From assembly GCA_002104985.1 (NCBI GenBank), contig MCGO01000267.1, forward strand, positions 1 through 44,979: a DNA stretch of 44,979 nt. Reading direction: 5' to 3'. Numbering within the stretch: the first letter of the stretch is position 1; every line of letters starts with the position of its first letter. The translations under genes and the position numbers were made by a program. Of this stretch, positions 24,070 through 35,349 are shown one piece after another. Below the pieces are notes generated by a model. It saw only the letters and a list, made by a program, of their open reading frames with translations. It searched no databases and was not told the origin of the DNA. This DNA is from Rhizoclosmatium globosum. Taxonomy: Eukaryota; Chytridiomycota; Chytridiomycetes; Chytridiales; Chytriomycetaceae.

Positions 24070-27000
24070 CTATCCAACGTAATAATGACGGCAAGGGAAT
24101 ACTTTGCTCTCCTGCTCAGTCTGCTCCCTCACAAACTGCTGACTCAACCCCCGATCATTCTCTTCCTGTGCTTCAGATCGAACAACAATTCCCTTGGTTG
24201 ATACAAACGCAATCTCCGGACTCCACACTGCCACCTCTTCCAACAACATTCGCAAACATGAATCACACATACCCAGTCCACCACGGTAACTAGATCCACA
24301 AGCATCCAACAACTGTCCCATCATCACATCAGGCTGCACAGACCCATCTTCCTTGATTTTGAGTGCAAGTACGATATCCTCCTTGTACCGTGAACCTTGT
24401 TGGATCAAGTACGCAGAGTTGACCAACACATCACTACTGACAGATAAAAGACCCGTAGCACAAAAGAAACTGGCTTGGATAGAAGCAACATAACGAGATA
24501 CAGGTGGTGCGTTACTTCCACGGCCCATTCCATCCGCACCACTGACTCCTCCAACAATAGGTGCAACATCACGGAGAATAGGGCCCAGTTTGTACAAGTC
24601 TGGAACAAATCCAATGAATCGAGTGCTAGGACTCATGAAACCACCAGAAACTACACTACTGCTTCCCCCAACACCTCTATTGTTTCCAGCACTACCACCA
24701 ACCATACCGCGACTACCACTACCTTCCTCAGAATTGTCACGCCATTTGTCCAAAGCCTCTTTCGCTGCAATGTCAAGTGACATGTACACACCATCATACA
24801 ATTTCTGCTTCTGCGCCGTGTAATTCCGATGCATATTCTCATAATCATCACTATTCACGACTTCAACCCATTTCTGTTTTCCAGGAATCGCGAGAACGAG
24901 GTTGTATTGCTGCATCTTCATGTCGATTCCAACTCCGATACCGTAGAGGTGTGGGTTCTTGTTGGCGCGGTTGTCGAGGGTCAAGTCCACAAACTTTTTC
25001 ATGCTGGATGCGAGGGTGTAGAAACCGCTGGCGCCAATGAAAAAGTATAGGAATGAGTATGGTACACTTTGAACGACTTCTTCACGCATTTTGTCAAGTG
25101 CTTGGAATTGTGTTGAGAATGTAGAGACAAGGATTTCCAAGTTGAGTGGGTCGGTGATTTCTGGGTTGAGAGCTCGTGCAAGAATATTGAGTCCATCTAA
25201 ACTCATATCGAGGTAAAAGTCTTGGCGAATGTTGATGATGAGTTTGGGGAAATCGAGTGGGTCAATATGGCGTTGAAGAAGATAGATTGTTTGACAATAG
25301 AGAAAGTGGGCATGGAGCTTCAAGGTCTCAGGAAGTTCTGGCCTCAAAGTTCGCTGTGCTTCTTTTGTAGTAGAAAGACTCAGCCCTGAACGAGTGGATT
25401 CCGTCATCAAGTTTCCAAGGATATATAAAGCAACGTAAGGCTGGTTATTTGTGATTTGTGCCGAAACTGACAGGTTGCGAATTCAGTAATTGGGATTTCA
25501 CACACACAACACCAACATACCCATGTTCAACATTGTAACAAGCATAGAAAACAAATTATCCTTCTCCTTGAAATAAAGGAATGACTGTTTCAGCCCCTTC
25601 CAACCTGGAACAGTCCATGCAGCTCCATAATGTTCTCGCGCAGCAGTTTCAATCCCCAACTTTGTCCAATATAGAGCGCATTCTTCAATTTGTGCTATCC
25701 TGCCTGCAGTCAAAAGCTCCATTTGTTTGGCCCAATGCAAATTCTTGAGGGATCGACCAAAGTCAACTTTCAATGCAGAAATAGAGGCATTTGTGAGCTC
25801 AACCCCTTCTGCAAACCCAATTTCACGGAACACAGAAGAAGAATCAACAAGGTAGTCAAATGCTGCAGCGATTCGACCTTTGGCATCTAGATTCGAAATA
25901 GTGAGTGAATGATTAATTACACTGAACGAGACTTACAAAATGAAGCTGCAAAGTTTCCAAGAATAGCCCCAATAGTAGGATCCACGACTTCCTTAAAATA
26001 AACATTTGTCTTGGCCATCATTTCCTTTTGCGCCTCCAACCATGGAACAAGCGGCAAAACAATCTTATTCTTCTTTGATGAGGTTTTAGCTACCACGGAC
26101 TCAGTCTCCACATCACGAATACTACTGCTACTACTCAATTCATCAACAAACTCTTGTCTCTCCACCTTGGCTTCAGCCGCAGAAGCAGCAGCCTCAGCGG
26201 CAACAACAACGCTCTCAGGCGGCTCAGGCGGCTTCACCTCCATCCCCGGCACAATCGACCCAACAACCGTATACTTTTTATAAAACGCAATAATCTCATA
26301 CGCATGCGAGTTACACTGAATCGCGGCATCATCCAACCCAAGCGCCTGACAACACAGCCCCAAATGCGTAAGCGACCTCGCCTGTGCGTTAATCAGGGAC
26401 CTGTGCAGGTACGACAACCGGATGCGGTGTGTCGGCGTGGGTGTTGGGTAATTCGGGTCAAAGAAGAAGTCGCGGTCGTTGAGGGATGTTGTGTTTGAGG
26501 AGAGTTGGTCGTGGTCTGGAGGGATCACGCCTGTCATTGCGGCGGAGAGGCGGCGGGCGAGGGAGAGGGGAAATGACATTCGGAAGTCGACTTCGAGGGG
26601 GAATAGTTCGAGCATGGATTCGGCGAGGCGGAGGCAGTTCGCGTGGCATGTTATTGCGGCTTCTAGGTCGCCGGTTTCGAAGAGGATGTTTCCGTTGTTG
26701 GTGAGGAGGTCGAGGAAGATGACTACAACTGGGGGTCCGTGGATTGTTTTGTTGGTGCCTTGGAGGAGGCCAGGGATGTTGGAGCTTGCTGCTGATTTTG
26801 CTGATTTGAAGGATTCCATGCGGCGTACGCTTTCGTCGGAGGAAGGCGCTTCGTTGCTTTCGTTTGTACGATAAATGGGTTGCTTGCCCTTTCCTTCATC
26901 TGTAGTGCCATCATATAGATTGATTCCAGAGTATTCGCCGTCCTCTGAATAGGCTCTTCGGGAGTGGCTGAGCAAAATTCATTAGTGATAGTCCGCAATA

Positions 27001-27954
27001 TCTACAAGTCGATTCGGCGACACGAAATTTGTATGAAAGAAGAACAGATTTCTGCTCTTGGACCAATGTAAATTGAGACTCACCTAATCCAAACTTCGTG
27101 TTGATCCAAATCGAGGACACCAATAACATGATCCATCCAAGAGTCACCAAAATACTTTTCTGCATCAGCAAGAGTTCTCGTTCATCAAAGAGAGCTCTGA
27201 TTGCAACAGCCCACGCATCCTTGTTATACTTTGCAGCCTCTTCAAATTCGGATGACTGCCGCTTTGCAATTGACATATTGTTGAGGCAAGTTGCTTCAGC
27301 GTACCAGTTGTAGCCTGAAGAAGACCGGTCAGCCTTATTGAGGGCCTGGCTGAACTTTGCAAAGGCTTGACGCGGGTTGTGGGTTGGGCCGGGGGTCAGG
27401 CACTTTAGACCCGCATCGAAGAGAGTCTTTGTTTGAGACACGGGCGTGGAAGCAGATGGCGATGTTGGAGTTTGCGGAAACGGGAAGGCGGAGGCAGGTG
27501 TTGCTGGGGTTGAAGGAGACATTGGGATCGCCGACTCGGGCGGGGTATAAGACGAGGGACCGGCAGCCGCGGAAAGCGGAGGGGGCAGAGGAATGCGCAT
27601 TGGCGGTGCTTCTGTGGCCGGGGTCTGTGTTTGGTTGAAAGCGAAGGTGGATGGCGTCAGGGTGGAGGCTGTTGAGGTTGTTGGACTCGTAATTGGCACG
27701 GATGATGATTCTGTTGTGGCCATTGACGATGTGCGTGGCGGCGGAACAACAATCACTGGACCAGTCGATGCGGACAACGATGGCTGCGACTGTTGCGACT
27801 GTTGCGAGAAGGTGCGGATCGGTGTTTGCGCGATGGACACGGACACCGATGCAGACGGCTCGAGCACGATGCCCTGGTGGATCGCCGTCTGCGTTGGCCG
27901 CTTGAACTTGCCCATAAACGAATTGAGCACGCTGCCCTTGCGCTGCTGCTCCAT
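24070..27954 (-). CDS. TPR-like protein with C-terminal CxxC/CRH signature, copy 2, ~1221 aa
   Basis: Paralogue of 14350-18176 in inverted orientation. Exons: 27954-27084, 26967-25937, 25886-25521, 25466-24070. Three of the four splice positions and most domain landmarks match copy 1: WYAEATCLNNMSIAKRQSSEF, IHGPPVVVIFLDLLTNNGNI, SYLHRSLINAQARSLTHLG, YGIGVGIDM, YRGGLGMCDSC and the terminal FPCRHYYVG. The N-terminal 150 residues are again Ser/Thr/Pro/Gln-rich but not alignable by eye. In exon 1 the protein similarity changes frame near 27149-27152 (a run of four A on the plus strand). One extra base restores GDSWMD-VI--LDLD and makes the total 3666 nt, so an assembly deletion is likely. The first intron is unusually long for this window (116 nt, 27083-26968). 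Function unknown. Confidence 0.82.
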
Positions 27955-28179
27955 TGTTGCCTTTTGTTTGCTTCTTGATTTGGTTTTTCTGTGTCTGAAC
28001 TCCAACTGGCAGAACAGTACTGTCGAACTACATCATTCCAATAAATTAAATATTGTATTTGATACATGGATAGAGTTAGGATGGCCCGTGTGGTTTTTCC
28101 CGCTTTCCATTAGGCTTGAGTAGTAAATCGAGTGATAAGTCGGACCAAGTTTGATCTTGTAGAATGTTGACTTGCATCA

Positions 28180-28647
28180 CTAGTAACGATATTCAGTATT
28201 GTACACATTTCCTGAACCAAGTGGAGCTGAAAGGGACTCACTCTCATCAGTGATACCAAACTCTTCCAAACCCATCCCGAAAGAAGCATGCGCGTCTTTT
28301 GCGCCTATGCTAGACGAGGACCCGAATAACGACCGTTTTGAGTATGCAGGGTTATTCTTGAGGAGGGTATTGAGGGCAACAGCCTTATCGGCCGTTGCAG
28401 TTGTGCTGTCCTCCAGCACCACATCTAAGCAACCACTTTAGCAGAGCTACTTCAAGTAAAAGGTGGTACCATCAGCCTGTGGTTCTAGTTTGAGGCGCCA
28501 AATAGCCAAATGCGAGTCATCCGAGTTTGAGCCGTTGAGCAGAATTGCCTCATCGATTGTCAAGGGTTCGCCAGCCAGACAAAGCACTTTAAGAGCGGGA
28601 ATGGAGCGATGGATTCTGTTTGAGAAGGCGGCATCGGAAGAAGCCAT
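28180..28647 (-). CDS. Small unrecognised protein, 140 aa
   Basis: Exons 28647-28470 and 28424-28180 with a 45-nt intron (GTACCA donor, TGCTAAAG branch-like site, CTTAG acceptor) give 423 nt in phase. The ATG at 28647 is followed by a Ser/Ala-rich start and a hydrophobic IPALKVLCLAGEPLTIDEAI segment. A polar second half has small Ser/Gly-rich stretches (SLFGSSSSIGAKD) and a Tyr-ending tail. No family was recognised. It is divergent from the LRR-RhoGEF, with 85 bp between start codons. Confidence 0.55.
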
Positions 28648-28690
28648 AATTATCGTATTGTTCTTTCTTTCTTCTTGATTTCTTTGATCA

Positions 28691-28720
28691 CAACAACCAA
28701 CCAAACCAACCAACCAACCC
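28691..28720. repeat. CCAA-type short tandem repeat in a divergent promoter
   Basis: An imperfect run of CAAC/CCAA units occupies about 30 bp of the 85-bp region between the divergent start codons at 28647 and 28733. It may be a promoter element or 5' UTR of either gene, or simple-sequence slippage. Confidence 0.6.
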
Positions 28721-28732
28721 AAAAAGGCTTGA

Positions 28733-31700
28733 ATGTCGTCAGAGCCACGGGCAACATCACCACCACCGGGCCTCGTTGCGCGAATGGCAGCTGAGTTTGG
28801 CGGTCGCTCGCGGGCAACGAGTCCGGGCCCACCAACTCCTCGGGGCTCGTCTCGGCCTACCTCGCCTGCTCCTGGGACACCGACTCCTGTGCCGGCCCAG
28901 AACCGTCTCTCTTCAACTTCAATTAGAGACTTGATCAAGTCCTTCGATCAACCACAAACACAGCAGATGCATGTATCTCCACTAAAGGTATCTGCGACTG
29001 CCTAACATCCCCTTAAATCGTCCATACTCATCACCAACTCCCATTTCCAAACAGCCTCGACGAAGCTCAAAGCCACCGTCTGTAACGTCATCCTCGCCAG
29101 TGCCATTCAGACAACTCGTCGTTGATTCGGCCCTCGACCTGTCAATCTCGTCAGCCCCTTCAACTCCAAATCGCTTGTCATCGATCAGAGATTCTTTCAA
29201 CTACGATGCCCCCCTTCCTGCCACACCCACTCAGTCACGCCCTGCCACTCCGTCAAGTGCACCATCTCCAATCGTATCACGAATTTCAAAGAAACTTCGT
29301 GTCTTTGGCCGCAAACGTGTCTTACCGACTATTGCATGCGCCATCGCCCTGCACTTGATCTCGCCGAGACTCTCTACAAAACTATGGATACTTGTGTACA
29401 AGATTCTCTTGCGAAAGAAATTGATGGGGCCTGATGAAACGACTCTGTCCTTTGGCCTCAATTTATTGGGTGGCCTGCTCATGCCTCTCGTTGTGATTGC
29501 GGTTGCTGCTTACATGTTTGGAAGGAGATCAAGTGCCTCTGCTGATTCTTCTACTGTCCAATCTCATACAGTGTCTGATTCCGTCAAGTCGCAAACTCAA
29601 TCCACAACACAATCTACCCCATCCCTCGTTATCAACAAACTATCACCTGTTCTGGAAGAAAAGACTCCTACAGAAGAATTGACTCCCACCGCCGATCCAG
29701 TGGAGCCTGTTCCTCCTATCGTTGTACAACAAGTTCCAGATGTGGAATACGCTGGATCTACTATCGACTCCATTGAAGCACCAAAACCATTAGATGACTT
29801 CAACTTTAGAAGCTCAATTCAATCTTGGCTCACGAGCACGAGTGCAAAAACTGTCATGTACACAAATGAGCCCGAACTCATGGACTCTACACATGATGAT
29901 CGCCTGAATCGGTTCTCATCAACTTCTTCAGACTTTGGAAACTCTCAAAACAACAGCATGAGCTATACCCTTCGGAACTCTAGTCTATATGACGATGCGG
30001 CTGCTGACTCTAGCCCCGACTTGACCAAAATCAGACCATCCTCCCAGTCAATGCCATTACCTCTTCCTGTTCAGCCACATTTGCAAACCTCGTTGAACTA
30101 TCCCCTGCAAACCGAAAAATACCAGCCTCATATACCTTTACGAAGCGACAGCCTCACTTCAGAAACATCCGAACCAACAACGCCAAAAATGCGTCAATAC
30201 AACGAAGAAACCACTCCTCCACCACAAGACGACTTCGTCGCTGATCTCGACCCCGAAACAATCAACAACTACATCTACAGCCGCGACTCCGCCAGCACAC
30301 CAGGTGGAGTCCCCGTCCCTCTTCCTAACACTCGCCTTTCCCTCCTTGCTCCGTCTCCAACACACTCTCTCGCACGACACCCTAAACGTGGACTCCCTAC
30401 AGCGGGTCCAACATCCCTCCTTTTCAATAACCCAACAGCACACTCTCTCGACTACATTTCCATGAACCTAGCGACACTACCAACGGACTTTCTGCCGCAT
30501 TTTAACTTGACGCGTCTGCACCTTGCTGGAAACAATCTCCTTGAACTTCCTGATGGGACTTTGGCACTTCTTCCGGCGTTGCAGTTCCTTGACGTTTCAG
30601 ATAACAGAATCTCGTCGTTACGAAAGAGTCTTGGTTCTTGTAAAGGGTTGAAAGAGGTATATGCCCGGAACTGTGGACTTGTCGTGGTGGAAGAAGGTGT
30701 ATTGGAAGGACTAGATAACCTTGAAGTTCTTGATTTGAGCGTGAACCAGTTATCATCTTTCTGTAAGTGGTTTTTTTATGATATTTTGTTGAGGTGGGGT
30801 TTGTTTTTTTGCTAAATTGAATTGCGTTTAGCAAACTTTGCATTTGCAAACAATACGGCTCATTTGCATACGCTTATCTTGAGTAATAATAAGCTGCGCA
30901 CGTTGCCGCCGTCGCTTGGATTGCACCGCGGTCGCGAGCTTGTGTTCTTGTTGATTGGTGGCAATAATTTTGAGCAGTCTCTGAAGATTTTCACGGATCC
31001 TATTATTACTGCGAGTCAAGCTACTGTTTCTAGAGTGACGAAGGATATTAGTGCTCGATTGACTGTTGTTCCTGACTCTGATTTGTCTGGGGCTCAGTTT
31101 AGTTCGATGGGATTGAGTTCTGGTGTTAGTTTTCTTGATCGGTCTGAAAGAGGAAGTTTGTATGAGTGGGGAGATGACGACGATGACTTGAGGAGTGTTC
31201 ATGATGCCGAGTTTGACGGTTGGTTCTCTCTTATCCATTTCTATTAATGTATTCATGGTTTTGGATACCTAGGAGGATACAGAAAGCCATCCGAGTTCCG
31301 CGACAAACTCCGCCGCCGATCATCACTTCCTGACATGTTCCGTGCCGACAACCGAAGAAGCGGAACAGCAGCATCCATTTCAGCAGCCCGCCGATCCGGT
31401 GAATACGGAAGTGCAATCAACCATCCTGGATGGGGAGAAGCCCTTGAAGCCAATTCAGCAACATCATATCATGCAAGCACGAACCCAAGCTACGTGTACA
31501 TCCAACGCCTCCTGTCCCACCTCCACGACGTGTTTGACTTGAGCCCACAGTTCCATCCATTAAAAGTCTCGGTGCAACGCATCGGGTCTATGGTGGAGAC
31601 TTCAAGAAATGGGTCGACACATGAAGAGTTTTCCGGGACTGTTCCTGTTACTGGTCTTGGGGATGACCCTGACGCTGAGCATTTGACTGAAGAAGAGAGG

Positions 31701-33305
31701 GATCGGATTCGGAAACGGCAGAGTCCTGTGCGTCGGGCGAATATCGCGGCTGAAATTTTATCGACGGAACGGACTTACGTGAATGAGTTGAAGACTTTGG
31801 TTAGTTTGTACGCGGATCCACTGGAGCGTGGGATTCTGATAGCGTCGGATATGGGTGCTATGTTTTCAAATTTGAAGAGTATTTTGTACTTCCACAAAAG
31901 GTACAGTGACTGCATTTTTGTTTGTGTTTGCTTAACCTCGTGTTTTAGTCATATGCTTCCAAACATCGAAAGAGCTATTCAAGATCCTGACCAACCTCTT
32001 GGATCAGTGTTCAACGAAGCTGCACCGTTCTTCAAAATGTATTCCATGTATTTCAATAATTTCGATACTGCCAACGAAATGGTGATCCACTTGGAGCAAC
32101 TGGCCGCATCAGGATCAGGACAACTACAAAGTCCTATCCGAAGCACTGTCCTCGCATCTACCTCAATTTCACCAACAAACTCAACCCAAACTTCTCGACG
32201 CACTCTCGCAAAGAAGTTTAAAAACTTGGTTAAAATCGCTAAATCTTCCTCCTCTCATTCCCAAATCTCTCTTCAGTCCTATCTTATCCTTCCTGTACAA
32301 AGACTCCCCCGTTACAAGCTGCTAGTAGATCAGCTCCTTGAATCTACTCCACTTAATCACCCTGACCGGGCATCTCTCGCCTCCGCCGCCGAAGCAATCC
32401 GAAACTGTGTCGCTGAATGTAATGACAAGAAGCGCGAAATGGAAGAATACGAACGCGGCATGAAGCAAATGACAAGGATACGAACCGTGAAAAACAAGTC
32501 TACTGGCGCTTTGTCCAAGTTCTCTACTGTCAAGATTGGAAGGCAGTTTATCCAAGAGGCAACCTTACGGCTTGTCAAATATGTGGAACGACAGCATTTA
32601 AGTAATACGGAAGGGATTGGAGCTGATATGGCGTTTGCTATGACTTCAAACCGCGACAAATTCTTCAGGAGTGTTGTTGGGGCTGTTGTTGAGACACGCT
32701 TTGCAATGGGATCGAGTGGACCTATTTCAAACATACCTCCTCCTGTTGCTGTTACTGGTCAACCTCATTTAGGCGCTGGACTCGATGCAGTTTCTGTTTA
32801 TGGCTTGCAAAGGACGGTCGGAGCTGACTTTAGGTTCCTGCTCTTCACTGATGTACTGTGTTGGTGCAAACCCATCTCCGGATCCATGTCATCGTCTCCG
32901 CTGGCTGGAGGTGGTTCAGGGATTTCGGAGGCGGAGTTTGAATTGATTCGCGCTATTGATATTGGGCCTCACACCAAAGTCGAAGTGATGGTTGTGTTGT
33001 CGAATCCTGAACCTGTTGGTCCAACGCGTTTGGCGGATCGACCAAATTCAATGTCGATTGACCATTTGAGGGCGTATGCAGCTGTGAATGGGTCGGATCC
33101 GGCGTCTCAGCGGTTGTCGGGTGGAATGTTGACACTTACGAATACTCGAGGTTCAACGGCTACCAACACACCTGTGATTCGAGAGCCTGATTCTGTGCTC
33201 CGTATCTCTGACAATGATTCTGTTTTGTACTTACGGGCGGGACAAAGCGAAGTGGAGTCATGGCTAGAAACACTGAAAGGGTTAGGATGTGTTCAGGATG
33301 AATAA
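28733..33305 (+). CDS. LRR-RhoGEF (DH-PH) with predicted membrane anchor, 1444 aa
   Basis: Predicted activator of Rho-family GTPases by GDP/GTP exchange. Exons: 28733-28987, 29055-30762, 30832-31218, 31273-31900, 31949-33305; 4335 nt in phase. The N-terminus is Ser/Pro-rich. A strongly hydrophobic stretch (LGGLLMPLVVIAVAAYMFG, about residues 222-240) is preceded by a weaker one (IACAIALHLI), suggesting one or two membrane passes. Leucine-rich repeats span about 550-700 (LTRLHLAGNNLLELPDG, LQFLDVSDNRISSLRKS, LHTLILSNNKLRTLPPS). The DH domain begins at RANIAAEILSTERTYVNEL (near 937) and includes SYLILPVQRLPRYKLLV. A PH-like region follows (FRFLLFTDVLCWC). The LRR-DH-PH order resembles fungal and amoebozoan RhoGEFs, but the membrane segment is unusual. 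Intron 4 (31901-31948) is 48 nt and lacks an in-frame stop, so retention would insert 16 residues in the DH domain. Confidence 0.85.
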
Positions 33306-33377
33306 TTCATTTCCATTCGTTTCATAAAACTTAGAATATAGTCTTTTTTGGATCTTTATATTGAATAAACTTGGTAT

Positions 33378-34017
33378 TTACTTGCTGTTATTCTCGCGTT
33401 TCCCAATGCTGCGTCCAAGGACTAGTCCAGCCACCAGTGAAGCAGCGACTACAGTACCAGCAACAATCAAGTTATCTGGTTGAGCGTACCAAGGCTGCTC
33501 TTCCTCTCTGTCAGCGTATCTTGTGCGTTGGGAATCCTAAGTTTAAGAGAATCAATGAGGCGTCTGTAGTGAGACACACCAATCTCCTAACCTCTTTCGC
33601 AGCAGAACTACTGCTACTGCCACCACCGCCTCCATAACGACAATTAAGCTGATGTCTCCTCACTTCGTCTTCATCCGATCCAAGGAACGTGCAGGGATAC
33701 TTGTCGCAAGTGTAAAGTGGGCAGCAGTGACTCCCCTTCTTGCCCGAGTATCCACACATATCGCATTTGATAAGCAATTCATCTAGCATATTCACAATGA
33801 GTCGATCAGGCCCTGTGATGGCGTTCTGGCTCGTAATGGGGGCTCGGCAGACAACACATGTGGGATCTTCCCTAGCGCGGACCCAGCTGACGATGCACAC
33901 TTGACAGAAGTAGTGTCCACATTCAGCGAGTTTACGGGGATTACGGAATGGCTCGCGGCAAATAACGCATGTGAGGTTGTCATCAGCAGTGGATGTGAAT
34001 GTCCACGAATTGGCCAT
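33378..34017 (-). CDS. Tail-anchored RING-finger protein, probable E3 ligase, 194 aa
   Basis: Two exons, 34017-33592 and 33536-33378 (55-nt intron with a GTTAGG donor). The N-terminal C3HC4 RING is complete: Cys17, Cys20, Cys33, His35, Cys38, Cys41, Cys54, Cys57. A second Cys/His cluster follows (IKCDMCGYSGKKGSHC, YTCDKYPC, RRHQLNC) and resembles a TRAF-type zinc finger. Past the splice, residues 165-183 (LIVAGTVVAASLVAGLVLG) form a single C-terminal membrane helix with a short basic tail, the layout of a tail-anchored protein. RING plus TRAF-type fingers suggests ubiquitin ligase activity at the ER, mitochondrial or peroxisomal surface; the compartment is not determined. Its stop converges on the RhoGEF stop with 72 bp between. 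Confidence 0.85.
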
Positions 34018-34107
34018 TTTGGATGAGTTTTTACTGGGGAGACCTTATTTATCACTTTTTATTCGGGTTTACTTTAACAGTTAAAACGGCTGTTGAAATA
34101 ATATATG

Positions 34108-35244
34108 CTACTGGTTGTCGAGCTTGATGGCAGATAAGCGGTCGGTTGTGGTAACAACGGAAAGGGCTTGATTAATCCTGCTTACAGACTGATTCATGTT
34201 TGACGATGCTCTATCGGGAGACGGAATCATACTTCTTTTTACATCGTTATGGTGCGTGGCTTTCCTCACATCTATCCACTATGTTGCAAATAAATACTTC
34301 TTGTTCCGAGTCTGACTTCAAAACTTACAAGTAATTCTGCATTGAGAGAAAACACGTAAATCCAATTTTGGATTGCAAAATACAAAGTCAACAAGTAGGG
34401 ATCTGTAACATTCTGTGTTGCGTACAACATGGCCGAGTTGATGGCTACGACCAAGATAGACCGGATGATGTTCTCTTGAACTAGAATCATTGCGAATCGT
34501 TGAAATTGTGAGTTGAAATTCTTTAAGTTGAATGCGATGGCTACGATGGTGCAAAATATGTCGCAAATCATGTCTGCTGAGTTGTAGCCAATACCAGTCA
34601 GTTCATTTTGTGAATAGACACCTAAAATCAGAATTAATTTGACTCAAATCGTATTTGTAGTTACATTGATGTAAGGATTCATCCCAAAGTCCGTAACTCC
34701 ACACTATTTAGATGTTTTTATGGATAGTTCGTGACGAAATTATCAAATTACCAAGGTCCCATATCGCCCAAATGACACGATTGATGGAAATCAGCACGGT
34801 GAAACAAGCAACAACAATATCACCGCCACTTGTCACCCGAGCCTTATACAACATAAAGAAGTCTAAAAAAAGCCATGATTAGTATTTGAGAATCATTTTC
34901 CAGAGGGGTTTCAAACCAAAATTAATGAAAAAGAAGTGTGATGCGAAATTCAACCAGAAGGACACACTTTCGCAATACACTCTTGTTGAGAACATGTTTG
35001 CAGCGAACAAGCAGGTAAATATAATACCCGCCATGTTAAAACATGAAATGATACAAGCAACTTTCCAAAAGTATCGCGATTCTCGCGCAAAAAGCCGTAG
35101 ACAAGTGCAAACAAAGCCAATCAAGCAGGTTTTGATCGTCAAGCCAAATATAGTTCCAACAATCACATATTGTGGAGAAGTGAAACTTGGAACTTCATCG
35201 GATTCGGCTCTATTCAAGATGGTGGAAGGGAAGATCGTCGGCAT
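34108..35244 (-). CDS. Seven-helix membrane protein, tandem copy A, 313 aa
   Basis: Exons: 35244-34917, 34862-34752, 34703-34665, 34621-34329, 34278-34108; introns 48-54 nt except for one of 43 nt, the first with a perfect ACTAAT branch site. About seven hydrophobic segments are visible: YVIVGTIFGLTIKTCLIGFV, WKVACIISCFNMAGIIFTCL, FASHFFFINFDFFMLY, IVVACFTVLISINRVIWAIW, MICDIFCTIVAIAF, IIRSILVVAINSAMLYA and LLTLYFAIQNWIYVFSLNAEL. A polar Ser-rich C-terminal tail follows. There is no signal peptide; a short N-terminus followed by seven helices is GPCR-like, but no known receptor motif was found. Copy B, immediately upstream, has the same five-exon structure, with exons 2-4 identical in length (111, 39 and 293 nt). 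Both are probably surface or endomembrane proteins of a lineage-expanded family. Confidence 0.82.
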
Positions 35245-35349
35245 TAGATTTAAATTAATTAATTTTTGGAAATTTTATTATGTATAGTAAAGAAAACGAG
35301 CTACCGTATATATCTGCAAAAGAGAGCAGATTAAAATCTATATCGTTAT

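Noticed and set aside
26479..28123. Several plus-strand frames of 90-176 aa
   Set aside because: Shadows of the second TPR-like gene, whose minus-strand reading matches its paralogue throughout.
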